DNA of 39,845 bases from an uncultured Crocinitomix sp. (lineage in GTDB: Bacteria; Bacteroidota; Bacteroidia; Flavobacteriales_D; Crocinitomicaceae): assembly GCA_937136425.1 (NCBI GenBank), contig CAKZON010000119.1, forward strand, positions 1 through 39,845, given 5' to 3'. This document shows positions 16,891 through 25,198 of this stretch, piece by piece. Each line of letters opens with the position of its first letter. Position 1 is the first letter of the stretch. A program made the translations under genes and the position numbers. The notes below the pieces were generated by a model. The model saw nothing but the letters and a program-made list of their open reading frames with translations. It was not told the origin of the DNA and ran no database searches.

Positions 16891-19089
16891 CTACTTAACA
16901 AGTGTTGTATTTCCTTTAATCATTCCTTTTTTACCGGTGGTTAGGTCATAATGAAGTACCCATGTAAATATACCCGGATTTTCATCTCGGTTTTTAAATG
17001 TACCGTCCCAACCAATGTTTTGATCAGAAGATTGGAATACAACTTCACCGTATCGATTATAAATGGTGAATTGAAGAGATTCAATGCCATAGCCCTTAAC
17101 AAATAAAACGTCATTATTTCCGTCACCATTAGGAGAGAATGCACTTGGTACGCCAATTCCTTCAGCAAAGTTTACAAGTACCATTACAGATGCTTCTGCA
17201 GAACAACCATTTGCATCTGTAAAATTGACTACAAATACTGTGCTGTCAATTGGGTCAGCTGTAGTTATTGGACAATCAGAACAATCTACGTCATTTTCAG
17301 GTGTCCAGCTATAAACCCCATCAGAAGTGCTTGAAGCGATAAGGTTTGCTTTGTCGCCTAGGTCAATTATAGTATCTAATTGTGCCGTTATATTTGGGCT
17401 TTCATTAACAGTAATGGTGTTAGTAATTGAAGAAGTTGAACCACTTAAATTGGTAATAGTTAGTTGAATTATAAATTCTCCAATTGTATTGAAACAAACA
17501 ACTGGGTTTTGTTCATCAGAGGTGTTTGGGTCTGCTCCACCTCCAAAATCCCAAGCCCACTCAGTTATTGTTCCAGTGCTTAAGTCTGTCAAAGTAATGC
17601 AGTCGCCTTGGCAAATATTATTGTCAAATTCAAAATCAGCAACACCAATTTCACAATCAATTACAGTAACATCTATCGTTGCGGTAGATGAGCAACCTGC
17701 TGTTGTTCCTGTAACGGTAAAAGTAAATGTGCCAGTTGCTGCAGGTGTAAAAGGAACACCATCTGTTGCACCCATATCCCAAGTGTAAGTGGTTGCGCCG
17801 CCACCTGTTAATATAACAGATTCTCCAAGGCAAATTTCAAGTAAATCTGCTGAGGCCGTAACATCTGGAACGGCATTTACGGTAACATCAACGCTTGAAA
17901 CATTTTCACAACCTGTTATAGGGTCTGTTGCGGTTACTGTATAAGTTACTGTTCCTACTCCCGCAGGTGTGAAAGCAACACCATCTGTAACACCCATGTC
18001 CCAAACTATATCTGCACCACTTGGATTGTCGGCGAGTAATGTCACAGTTTCTCCTTCGCAAATTGATTGGTCAGCACCAGCATCAATTGATGGTCCTTCA
18101 GTTATAGTAATATTTTGAGTAAGTGTTGCGTCGCAAGGATCAGTTCCAACCTCATAAGTTATCGCAATATCTCCAACTAATCCCGCTGGGTCAAAAATAG
18201 AGCCAGTAACGCCGGTTCCACTCCATGTTCCCCCAGTTGTGGCATCAATACAAAGTAATGTATCTAAATCAACTAATACACCATCACAAATAGAAACGGT
18301 GGTCCAACAAGCACTTGCTATGTCACATTCAATACAGCATTCTGCTCCCCATGCAGGGTCAGATGCATCTGCTGCAGGAGTTGATCCAAGTTGCCCGTCA
18401 GCTGTTGTTGTTAAATCAGCTGCTACTTGTCCTGTTCCTTCATTGAGTTCCCAATAACCCACCAAATTTGGACTTGCTCCTGGAATACTTATGTCTTTAT
18501 TGTCACTAATTTCAGGTTCTGTTCGTACATCATCCCAAATTCTAACCTGAGAAATATTACCTTCATAAGTATTATTTGTTGGGTCATCTTGACCAATCCA
18601 TAAATCTGTCCCTGAACCTGCTGATGGATCACCTCCGCCAATTGTTCGTGTACCAAAAGAAACACCGTCAGCATAAAAAGTTAAAAGTGTTCCTTCTCTT
18701 GTTATTGCGACATGATGACAAGTGCCATCAAAGAAAGTGGCGTCATAAGTTCCATTATCAAATACAAAATAGTTTACTCCACCCAATTGTACACAAAGCA
18801 TTTTATAGAGTGATCCGCCCCAATTATTATGAAAGAAAAAGATGACTCCATTTCCTGGTGTTGGTCTATTTGAAAAAATAGTCGGATGTGCATTTTGCCC
18901 AATTAAATCACCGTTGACCCATGCTTCAAATGTAAAGTCACCAGTTCCTATTGAATTCAAAGCAGTATTATCAGCTTCAATATAATCGTTGGTTCCGTCA
19001 AATGTTAAGCAATCTGTACCTTGAGAAAAAGCTATATTTGAAAATAACAGCGTAAAAAGAGTCACCCAAATGATTCTTGATTTCTTCAT
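16891..19089 (-). CDS. LamG/PKD-domain surface protein with T9SS type B sorting domain
   Basis: A 732-residue secreted protein. The signal peptide (IIWVTLFTLLFSNIAFSQG) is followed by a concanavalin/LamG-like domain, residues about 25-225 (CLTFDGTNDYIEADN, FTFEAWVNGDLIG, HHVAITREGTLLTFYADG, IGQDDPTNNTYEGNISQVRI, GYWELNEGTGQVAADLT). Next come several Ig/SprB-like repeats of about 80 residues with I/V-C-x-GE-x-V/I motifs, a PKD domain (ITEWAWDFGGGADPNTSDEQ), and a C-terminal CHU_C/gliding-type sorting domain (GVPSAFSPNGDGNNDVLFV, YNRYGEVVFQS, GWDGTFKN, GIFTWVLHY). It should be exported by T9SS and displayed on the surface or released; adhesin is the likely role. It converges on the fulvocin-like gene across the shared terminator. 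Confidence 0.9.
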   Translation of the reverse strand: MKKSRIIWVTLFTLLFSNIAFSQGTDCLTFDGTNDYIEADNTALNSIGTGDFTFEAWVNGDLIGQNAHPTIFSNRPTPGNGVIFFFHNNWGGSLYKMLCVQLGGVNYFVFDNGTYDATFFDGTCHHVAITREGTLLTFYADGVSFGTRTIGGGDPSAGSGTDLWIGQDDPTNNTYEGNISQVRIWDDVRTEPEISDNKDISIPGASPNLVGYWELNEGTGQVAADLTTTADGQLGSTPAADASDPAWGAECCIECDIASACWTTVSICDGVLVDLDTLLCIDATTGGTWSGTGVTGSIFDPAGLVGDIAITYEVGTDPCDATLTQNITITEGPSIDAGADQSICEGETVTLLADNPSGADIVWDMGVTDGVAFTPAGVGTVTYTVTATDPITGCENVSSVDVTVNAVPDVTASADLLEICLGESVILTGGGATTYTWDMGATDGVPFTPAATGTFTFTVTGTTAGCSSTATIDVTVIDCEIGVADFEFDNNICQGDCITLTDLSTGTITEWAWDFGGGADPNTSDEQNPVVCFNTIGEFIIQLTITNLSGSTSSITNTITVNESPNITAQLDTIIDLGDKANLIASSTSDGVYSWTPENDVDCSDCPITTADPIDSTVFVVNFTDANGCSAEASVMVLVNFAEGIGVPSAFSPNGDGNNDVLFVKGYGIESLQFTIYNRYGEVVFQSSDQNIGWDGTFKNRDENPGIFTWVLHYDLTTGKKGMIKGNTTLVK

Positions 19090-19314
19090 GAAATTTGTTT
19101 TTTGTGGTAGGTTAAATTTTGTAATAGTGATAAAAGTACTTTTTTATTATACGATTATCAAAATCTTAGCAACATAAAAATTACTAATCGCTACATAGAC
19201 GAAGAAGAAATATTTTCGCTGCTTTTAAATTTAAAAGCTTGGATTAAATTGATCATTATTAACTCCTTCAAATAGGTAAAAGTCTCAGATTCAGTTAAAC
19301 AGGTAAATATCCCA

Positions 19315-19345
19315 TTGTCTCGCTTTTACTTTATCTCGAAATTTG
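19315..19345 (+). promoter_or_regulatory. Possible promoter of the 147-residue protein gene
   Basis: TTG at 19315-19317, 20 bases, then GAAATTTG at 19338-19345, one mismatch from TAnnTTTG. It lies about 28 bases before the ATG at 19374. Confidence 0.4.
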
Positions 19346-19373
19346 ATTCATTATTAATCAAAACTTATCAATT

Positions 19374-19817
19374 ATGGAAAATTCAAACGCAGCGGTGGAA
19401 TCAAATGCTGACTTGGAACAAATAGTAACTCAAGGTATTGGAGTTATTGCAAAATATGCTTTTCAAAATCCCTATTCAATCAATGGGCCGTTCGGCACAA
19501 TGGATTTAGCTCTTACAGATGGAAGTTCTGGAACAGAGTCAGCTTCTGGAGAAATTAATATTAATACATTATTTGGTTTGGGATCATCAACCTTGTTAAG
19601 ATTTACTGGTGAGGCTAAGTTTAACGGAAGCACTGGATATACGCAAATAGATACGGTAGGTGAAGGGTATATTACTGTTCGTCCAAATCCTCCTCGTTAT
19701 ATTAAAGCTGGTATTAGCATTACATTAGCACCAGGTCTTGAAAAAGGAACTATGAGTGTTGAAGGGTTCTTTAGCAATTTTGAAATTAAGGCAACCTCTA
19801 TTACACCCACAAATTAG
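19374..19817 (+). CDS. Unknown beta-rich cytoplasmic protein, 147 residues
   Basis: No signal peptide or membrane segment is seen. A short acidic N-terminal helix (NAAVESNADLEQIVTQGIGVIAKYA) is followed by a glycine- and threonine-rich body with alternating hydrophobic residues (GPFGTMDLALTDGSSG, EININTLFGLGSSTLLRFTG, GEGYITVRPNPPRYIKAGIS), consistent with a small beta sandwich or barrel. I do not recognise the family. The gene is clearly real: it has a promoter-like sequence upstream, an ATG with good spacing and a strong terminator 23 bases after its stop. It is divergent from the LamG protein gene. Confidence 0.7.
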   Translation: MENSNAAVESNADLEQIVTQGIGVIAKYAFQNPYSINGPFGTMDLALTDGSSGTESASGEININTLFGLGSSTLLRFTGEAKFNGSTGYTQIDTVGEGYITVRPNPPRYIKAGISITLAPGLEKGTMSVEGFFSNFEIKATSITPTN

Positions 19818-19840
19818 TAAAATACGAAATTTAAGAATTG

Positions 19841-19880
19841 ATGCCTTGCTTATGAATTAAGTGAGGCATTATTTTTTCTT
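19841..19880 (+). terminator. Terminator of the 147-residue protein gene
   Basis: ATGCCTTGCTT and AAGTGAGGCAT pair with two central imperfect positions around an 8-base loop, followed by TATTTTTTCTT. It overlaps the 3' end of the minus-strand 32-codon ORF. Confidence 0.75.
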
Positions 19881-19967
19881 CCGCATTTTATAGGCTAACC
19901 ATGCAAAGCCAGCCACCAAATGCAGCATTACTATTGCAAAAATTATTATTGGCCAAGTTGAATCCAT
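19869..19967 (-). CDS. Possible 32-residue single-helix membrane peptide
   Basis: ATG at 19967 opens a 32-codon frame: MDSTWPIII, a hydrophobic stretch to about residue 25, then YKMRKKK and stop. This is the standard layout of a small inner-membrane protein (one helix, positive-inside tail). A TAAATTTG -7 box lies only a few bases upstream, inside the left direct repeat, so its mRNA would have almost no leader. Its stop overlaps the terminator of the converging gene. Short frames of this size can arise by chance, but the membrane topology is good. Confidence 0.45.
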   Translation of the reverse strand: MDSTWPIIIFAIVMLHLVAGFAWLAYKMRKKK

Positions 19968-19972
19968 GAAGA

Positions 19973-20102
19973 CAAATTTATACTAAAAGCATCTTTTCAA
20001 AATTGAACTTTATCAGTTTACTGGTGTTTTATTTACTGATTCTTGTCATAACACAAAAAAACTGTGAAAACGGGAAGATTCGAACTTCCATCTTTTGGGT
20101 AG
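19973..20102. repeat. Left direct repeat (tRNA 3' half plus downstream flank)
   Basis: This 130-bp stretch matches 27228-27339 almost throughout, apart from a 20-bp indel (the extra TTTACTGGTGTTTTATTTA region) and a short divergent patch. The shared part contains the anticodon-loop end, T-arm and acceptor of a tRNA plus about 70 bp of sequence downstream of that tRNA. The two copies bracket the block of genes from lpd to araC. Confidence 0.85.
20065..20102 (-). pseudogene. tRNA-Arg-like 3' fragment
   Basis: On the minus strand the fragment gives CTACCCAAAAG, a T-arm GGAAG-TTCGAAT-CTTCC and the acceptor strand CGTTTTC with discriminator A, identical to the 3' part of the expanded tRNA at 27302-27402. 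The loop just before reads CTTCTAC, which would carry anticodon TCT (Arg). No D-arm or 5' acceptor follows, so it cannot be a working tRNA. It marks the left end of the inserted block. Confidence 0.75.
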
Positions 20103-20134
20103 AAGAACTACTCCAAAGTTATTTAAACTTGATA

Positions 20135-21541
20135 TTAAAGATTAATATTTCCTTTACCCGAAGCTTTTAAAAAAGCTTCTTTTACGGCTTCGGAATAACT
20201 TGGATGAGGATAGCTAATCATACTCATATCTTCCGCAGTAACTTCATATTCCATTGCAACTACAGCAGTCGAAATTAAATCTGCCGCTCTTGGAATAATC
20301 ATATGAACTCCTAGTACCTCCCCATATTTTGGTTCACAAAGTACTTTTACCATACCATGTTTTTCCTCAGCAGCTCTTGCTCTTCCCAAGAAACCGATTG
20401 GGACATTACTTTTAACGTATTCAATATTTTCTTCAATCAATTGTTGTTCTGTTTTGCCAACTGAAGCTACTTCTGGCCAAGTGTAAACAACAGAAGGAAT
20501 ACGATTGTAATTAATGTGTGGTTTCTGTCCATTAATTCTCTCTGCAACATAAACACCTTCTTCCTCTGCCTTATGAGCTAACATTGCTCCACCAATAACA
20601 TCTCCAATCGCATAGATAGAAGGTTCGTTAGTTTGTAAGTCAATATTGGTTAAAATTCTACCAACATTGTCGGTTTTTACCTTTGTGTTTTCTAAACCTA
20701 GATTTTTAGTAAATGGTTTTCTGCCCGTTGCAACTAATACATATTCTGCTTCTATTGTATGTGATTGGTTTTTAGCGTCTAAATAAGTTACTTCAACATA
20801 ATCACCTTTATTTACAGCGGATTTTACTTTGTGATTGAGCTTTATGGCAACTCCCTCTTTGGACATTATCTTCTTAAGAGATTTGCCCATGTCTGAATCC
20901 ATATTAGGAATAAGGCTATTGGCATATTCCAAAATTGTTACATCTACATCAATGCGATTAAATATTGAAGCCATTTCAACACCAATTACGCCACCTCCAA
21001 TTATTACTATACTTTTAGGTAATTGGGGAAGTGATAAAGTCTCGGTAGAAGTAATTATTCTTTCTTTATCAATATTCACTCCGGGTATAGAAGAAGGTTT
21101 TGAACCTGTTGCAATGATAAATTTATCCGATAGTACTTTAATAGGCTCCGCATCATCATTTATAATCTGAATTTGATTACTGCTCAAAAAAGAAGCCATA
21201 CCATGAAAAACAGTTATTTTATTTTTGTCCATTAAATACTGAATTCCTTTTGTGTTTTGCTCTACAACATTGTCTTTTCTTAAAGTCATTTGTTGAAAGT
21301 TGATACCCAAATTTGAAATTTCTATACCGTGAACATTAAATTTGTTCTTTGCTTGATGGTAATGCTCTGTACTATCTAATAGAGCTTTAGAGGGAATACA
21401 CCCAACATTTGTACAAGTGCCACCAAGAACATTGTATTTTTCTACTATGGCAGTTCGGTAACCCAATTGTGCACTTCTTATAGCTGCAACATACCCGCCT
21501 GGTCCTGAACCAATAACTATAATATCAAATTTATTTTCCAC
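20135..21541 (-). CDS. lpdA: Dihydrolipoyl dehydrogenase (E3)
   Basis: A 468-residue FAD-dependent disulfide oxidoreductase that reoxidises dihydrolipoamide in 2-oxo-acid dehydrogenase or glycine-cleavage complexes with NAD+. The FAD motif is FDIIVIGSGPGGYVAAI, the redox disulfide is GGTCTNVGCIPSKALL, the NAD motif is SIVIIGGGVIGVEMASIF, the second FAD motif is SIYAIGDVIGGAMLAHKAEE, and the dimer-interface His-Glu pair lies in SYPHPSYSEAVKEAF. Length is standard. It is the last gene of a minus-strand run and starts 5 bases after the stop of the TIM-barrel gene, so co-transcription is likely. No E1 or E2 subunit is nearby, so it may be an extra copy with a specialised partner. Its 3' end lies about 30 bases from the left direct repeat. 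Confidence 0.95.
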   Translation of the reverse strand: MENKFDIIVIGSGPGGYVAAIRSAQLGYRTAIVEKYNVLGGTCTNVGCIPSKALLDSTEHYHQAKNKFNVHGIEISNLGINFQQMTLRKDNVVEQNTKGIQYLMDKNKITVFHGMASFLSSNQIQIINDDAEPIKVLSDKFIIATGSKPSSIPGVNIDKERIITSTETLSLPQLPKSIVIIGGGVIGVEMASIFNRIDVDVTILEYANSLIPNMDSDMGKSLKKIMSKEGVAIKLNHKVKSAVNKGDYVEVTYLDAKNQSHTIEAEYVLVATGRKPFTKNLGLENTKVKTDNVGRILTNIDLQTNEPSIYAIGDVIGGAMLAHKAEEEGVYVAERINGQKPHINYNRIPSVVYTWPEVASVGKTEQQLIEENIEYVKSNVPIGFLGRARAAEEKHGMVKVLCEPKYGEVLGVHMIIPRAADLISTAVVAMEYEVTAEDMSMISYPHPSYSEAVKEAFLKASGKGNINL

Positions 21542-21546
21542 GTTTT

Positions 21547-22416
21547 TTAGATTAGATTTATTTCAGTAGCACTATCAATAACGTGTTTTGTCCAGTTTGG
21601 ATGTTTTTCTGCACGTTCTATCATGCCTGTTAATGCATCATATGACCTTTTTAGCTTAATATAAGGGTCACCTCCTTCTTCCCACATCATTGCTCCAAAC
21701 ATTCCTTTGTAACCTAGGTTTTTAAGGCCTCCTATAAGGGCAAAATTGTCTAACTCTCCTGTGTCTAATGTTTGTGCTGTACCTATTTGCCCCCAACCTA
21801 AGGGTGTTCTTTTACTCCCAGCGATATGAACCTTTTTAGTAAAAGGAAATGTTTCTTTAAGAAAGCGTGCTAGATTTCTTCCGTCTCCTAAATACCAATG
21901 AACCGAAGTCATAACTATCCCTAAATTAGGATGGTTTAAATTTTTACATAAACGTACAGCGTCTTTATGACTATCCATCCAAAATGTAATATGTGGGTAC
22001 AACAACAGTTCAATGTTTCTTCGTTCGCAAATTTCTAGTGCTTTGGTTAACCATTTGTACACAGCTCCATCCCCTGTTGGTGAAGATTTAGGAACTCCTA
22101 CACCTGCACTTTGAATGGCAAGATCTATTTGATTACAACCTTGAATGTTTTCTAATAAAGTTAAAATACCTTTATTGTGAAGGTGCTCTAACGGGAAATC
22201 TAAATTTAAAACCACATAAGTACCTGTAACTTCTAAATTGTATTTTTCTCTAACTGCGTTGTACTTCTCTGATTCTTTCCATCTTGTACCATCCCAAATT
22301 GAAAAGTTGATACCGTCATATCCTATATCTTTAACTATTTCGCAACGTGCTTCAAAATCATAAAGGCCAATTGTATTATAAAATGCGAAATCCATGGCGT
22401 ATGTTTTATTAGTCAT
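21547..22416 (-). CDS. Sugar phosphate isomerase/epimerase-like TIM barrel
   Basis: A 289-residue protein of the xylose-isomerase-like TIM-barrel superfamily. Recognisable strand ends include YDGINFSIWDG, IELLLYPHITFWMDS (metal-site Glu/His region), NLGIVMTSVHWYLGDGRN, KKVHIAGSK and MFGAMMWEEGGDPYIKLKRSYDAL near the C-terminus. Metal-binding residues of the hydroxypyruvate-isomerase/epimerase type (His and Glu late in the barrel) appear present but the substrate cannot be told. It sits between the LLM flavin oxidoreductase (11 bases upstream) and lpd (5 bases downstream), so it belongs to one transcription unit with them. Confidence 0.8.
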   Translation of the reverse strand: MTNKTYAMDFAFYNTIGLYDFEARCEIVKDIGYDGINFSIWDGTRWKESEKYNAVREKYNLEVTGTYVVLNLDFPLEHLHNKGILTLLENIQGCNQIDLAIQSAGVGVPKSSPTGDGAVYKWLTKALEICERRNIELLLYPHITFWMDSHKDAVRLCKNLNHPNLGIVMTSVHWYLGDGRNLARFLKETFPFTKKVHIAGSKRTPLGWGQIGTAQTLDTGELDNFALIGGLKNLGYKGMFGAMMWEEGGDPYIKLKRSYDALTGMIERAEKHPNWTKHVIDSATEINLI

Positions 22417-22427
22417 AATTTTAGGTT

Positions 22428-23378
22428 TTAAATGAAATGTGGCAATATTTTTTTACTAATGTTTTGTAGTGTATCAATAACATCATTGTTATTAAAACGC
22501 AACACTAAAGCAATATGATTCACACCAATATCTTGCATTAATTTTAAATATGAGATTAGATGATTTGCACCTATTCTAAATCCTAGTGGAATTGGCTGTG
22601 GCAGAAAATTATCATCACCATGCAAATCAATAAATAAAGATTGCATATAGGGTTTATCATAGTCATGCTCTTTTTCAACTATTTCTCGCCATTCTTTAAT
22701 GGTCATTTCCTGCTTATAATTTCCCATTGGGTAATTCATCCAACCATCTGAATGAGTAGCGTTCCATTCTAAAGATTGTCGGCTACTGCCAGTAAGTAAC
22801 ATGGGTATTTTCTTTCCGTTGGGTTTCGGAATTAAGTCAATACTTCCATCTAGATTACCATATGTCTCAGTGTTTAATTTAGGAAAGCTTTTTGCAGATT
22901 CTCTAATATAATTGAAAGATTCTCTAAATAGTTGTCCACGGTTTTCGTGATTAATATTCATGGCTGGATATTCTACTTGTCTATCACCAGAAGCAATCCC
23001 CATTATAAATCTTCCGTCAGATAATTGGTCAACTGTAGCCGCCGCTTTTGCAATATGAGCAGGATGGTGTAACGGCAAAGCAATGCTTGCAATTCCTAAA
23101 GCAATATCTTTTGTATGACCAGATAAATAGCTTAAATAAGAAAATGGCTCGTAAACTTGTCCTGCATCTCCAAAAGAAGGTACAAAAAATGGTATGTCTC
23201 TTACCCAAAGTGCTTTAAATCCTAATTCTTCCACAAGTTGAGCTCTTTCTACATGGTCTTTCATACTCGCAATAGGCTCCATCATGTTATTCTCTATAGG
23301 AATTGCAATACCTATTGATAACTTTTTTGGCACAAATACACTATTAAAACCGCGATTTATAGTTTCAAATTTTTTCAT
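22428..23378 (-). CDS. LLM-class flavin-dependent oxidoreductase
   Basis: A 316-residue luciferase-like (F420/FMN) oxidoreductase. Typical blocks are LVEELGFKALWVRDIPF, DIALGIASIALPLHHPAHIAKAAATVDQLSDGRFIMGIASGDR, PKPNGKKIPMLLTGSSRQSLEWNATHSDGWMNYP and DIGVNHIALVLRF. It probably oxidises or desulfonates a small organic substrate with FMNH2 and oxygen. A minus-strand TACTTTTG -7 box at 23436-23429 lies 51 bases before the ATG, so this gene likely heads the unit LLM, TIM barrel, lpd. Confidence 0.88.
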   Translation of the reverse strand: MKKFETINRGFNSVFVPKKLSIGIAIPIENNMMEPIASMKDHVERAQLVEELGFKALWVRDIPFFVPSFGDAGQVYEPFSYLSYLSGHTKDIALGIASIALPLHHPAHIAKAAATVDQLSDGRFIMGIASGDRQVEYPAMNINHENRGQLFRESFNYIRESAKSFPKLNTETYGNLDGSIDLIPKPNGKKIPMLLTGSSRQSLEWNATHSDGWMNYPMGNYKQEMTIKEWREIVEKEHDYDKPYMQSLFIDLHGDDNFLPQPIPLGFRIGANHLISYLKLMQDIGVNHIALVLRFNNNDVIDTLQNISKKILPHFI

Positions 23379-23885
23379 TACTCTAATATTTATAGACAGT
23401 TATATTAATATGCTATATAATCTCGATACAAAAGTACCTTGGAAAAGATTCCTCAGAAAGGTTAATCTCCCTAATAAAATGGTTAATTTGTAAACAAATT
23501 ATGTGGAAATGAATAGTATAAGGCCCATTTTAAGGTAAATGTATTGTTTTGTTACCGGAAGCATTTAATGAAATTTGTGCTTTAGTTGCTGGTATATTAG
23601 ATCAATTAAACTATGTGTAAATTATAAGGCGGTGCAACTATAAAAACAGAATAGGGATAATTTTCATGTCGTAAATGTTTAAATTACGTCTCTGCATTAT
23701 AAGTTGAATCGGAAAGATAATAGCCTGAATATTCTTAAAAAGAAGGTTGGTATAAAATTTAATTTTCCATTTTTGAAGAATGTCCAAAATTAATTGGATT
23801 GTCAAACAAATTCACTCCTCCTTTTACTCCAAAATCTAATGTTGTTACTGAGTAGGTAATAGAAATATTTTCCTTTTCAAAAAGT
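23379..23885. other. 507-bp interval with a possible gene remnant
   Basis: Apart from the LLM promoter box near 23430 and the gene fragment listed at 23759-23889, I see no gene, RNA or strong hairpin here. The sequence is AT-rich and looks like decayed DNA. Confidence 0.6.
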
Positions 23886-23889
23886 TTAT
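23759..23889 (-). pseudogene. C-terminal remnant of an unknown protein
   Basis: On the minus strand an open frame without a start codon reads EKENISITYSVTTLDFGVK, then GGVNLFDNPINFGHS, and ends SKMEN-stop. Its composition (alternating polar and hydrophobic residues, GGVNLF and NPINFG turns) looks protein-like. It runs out of the 3' end of the holin-like gene in another frame. Probably a leftover of a deleted gene at this join; too short to name. Confidence 0.3.
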
Positions 23890-24350
23890 GGCATTTTTAT
23901 CTTTCTGGATATAAGCTGTTCAAGTTTTGATTTGTTAAAAAAAACTTTTACGGTAGTAAGAATTACGACAACCCATAAAACACCAGAAATTAAAAATCCG
24001 AGTGCATTATTCTCTAACAATTCTCCCAAATATAATGACAGTGCAATTGCTCCAAAAGCCAAACTAATATTAATAATTAGTAATCCTACAATTAAATTTA
24101 CGAGGGATGAAACAACTGAAGAAACTTTATCAATAAACATATCAATACCAACCTCTACTTGTCCTTTAATGTAATGTTTACTTTGCGCCGCAAGTTTTTC
24201 TATAGAATCAATACCAATAAATTTAAAAAAGGTCAACAAATACTGTATTGTTTTTTTTGACTGCTCATCTTGTTTTAGATATTCTTCTAATGTTCTTTCT
24301 GCTGCTTGTAATGATTCTAAAAGAATGGATTTTATTGCTTGGTTAGTCAT
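23886..24350 (-). CDS. Holin-X-like two-helix membrane protein
   Basis: A 154-residue protein with a long amphipathic N-terminal region (residues 1-70, LLESLQAAERTLEEYLKQDEQS) and two adjacent membrane helices (NLIVGLLIINISLAFGAIALSLYLG and ALGFLISGVLWVVVILTTV), then a basic tail. This is the layout of the Actinobacterial Holin-X/DUF1469 family, whose members are usually stress-linked membrane proteins rather than phage lysis proteins. It follows the HdeD-like gene by 35 bases on the same strand and probably works with it. Confidence 0.62.
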   Translation of the reverse strand: MTNQAIKSILLESLQAAERTLEEYLKQDEQSKKTIQYLLTFFKFIGIDSIEKLAAQSKHYIKGQVEVGIDMFIDKVSSVVSSLVNLIVGLLIINISLAFGAIALSLYLGELLENNALGFLISGVLWVVVILTTVKVFFNKSKLEQLISRKIKMP

Positions 24351-24385
24351 GTGATTATTATAATTATTAAATTTTCAACCCATTT

Positions 24386-25027
24386 TTATGTGGTAATCTC
24401 ATTTTTTATTTGATTTTCCAATTCTACGAATTGTGATTTAAGTTCATTTGAAACCTTATCCCAATGTTTGTGTGCTTTTTTCATTTTGAGTCCAAGAAGA
24501 AAGCTAGAGATTCCACTTAATAAAAGAGCGATACCAGTCCAAATAACAATTGATGCTTCACTGAAGACTGGGTTCCAAATTAGAACAAATGAAAAAAGTG
24601 ACCCTAATGTGCCAAAAACTAATAATGTTTCCCAATTAGGTATTCCATTGCTTTTCAGATCTAAGGCAAGTCCAATAGCATTAAAAGAACGAAACATTAA
24701 TAAAAAGCCAATATACAAGGGTAGGCTAGTTATTGATATTTCTGGCTTTAATAATAAAAGAACTCCAACAATACCAGTTATTAAACCTAAAACTAAGTTC
24801 CATCCCCAGTTTTGAAGTTGTTCTCTGTTTGCAATAGAAAAGATAACTTCTAAAGTACCTGAGACTAAAAACGAGAGGCTAAATAAGAAAGCCAAGCCTA
24901 AATATGATTCAGTTGGGTGTTTGAAAGTCCAAAGACTAATTAATATTAAAATGATCCCAGAAATGGTTGGTAAATACCAGTGCTTAACAGACTCTTTTAT
25001 AGGATTTAAAAATTTGTTTTCCATCAT
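24386..25027 (-). CDS. HdeD/DUF308-family membrane protein
   Basis: A 213-residue protein with six hydrophobic helices in three hairpins: WYLPTISGIILILISLWTF, YLGLAFLFSLSFLVSGTLEVIFS, WNLVLGLITGIVGVLLLLKP, ITSLPLYIGFLLMFRSFNAIG, TLLVFGTLGSLFSFVLIWNP and IVIWTGIALLLSGISSFLLGLKM, then a coiled charged tail. The repeating G-x-x-x-L/I-G/P ends match DUF308 (HdeD, acid-resistance) proteins. Biochemical role unknown; it is often found in stress-induced sets, which fits the neighbouring holin-like protein. Confidence 0.8.
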   Translation of the reverse strand: MMENKFLNPIKESVKHWYLPTISGIILILISLWTFKHPTESYLGLAFLFSLSFLVSGTLEVIFSIANREQLQNWGWNLVLGLITGIVGVLLLLKPEISITSLPLYIGFLLMFRSFNAIGLALDLKSNGIPNWETLLVFGTLGSLFSFVLIWNPVFSEASIVIWTGIALLLSGISSFLLGLKMKKAHKHWDKVSNELKSQFVELENQIKNEITT

Positions 25028-25120
25028 AACGTTTTTGTTTTGAGCTTACTCATATTGGTGTTCTCTTCCTTTTGTTTTGGATTATTATTTGCTGTAATTT
25101 TAGGAATCATTTAAAGAAAT

Positions 25121-25167
25121 AATAAACCAATAAGAGCTACTAAAGTCAGTTGCCTTATTGGTTTATT
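25121..25167 (-). terminator. Terminator of the crotonase gene
   Basis: AATAAACCAATAA (25121-25133) and TTATTGGTTTATT (25155-25167) form a perfect 13-bp inverted repeat. On the minus strand it follows the crotonase stop by about 30 bases and is trailed by a T-rich stretch. The weak A/T stem makes strength uncertain. Confidence 0.7.
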
Positions 25168-25198
25168 ACTTTTAAGGATAAGATTAATTTATCTAGGC

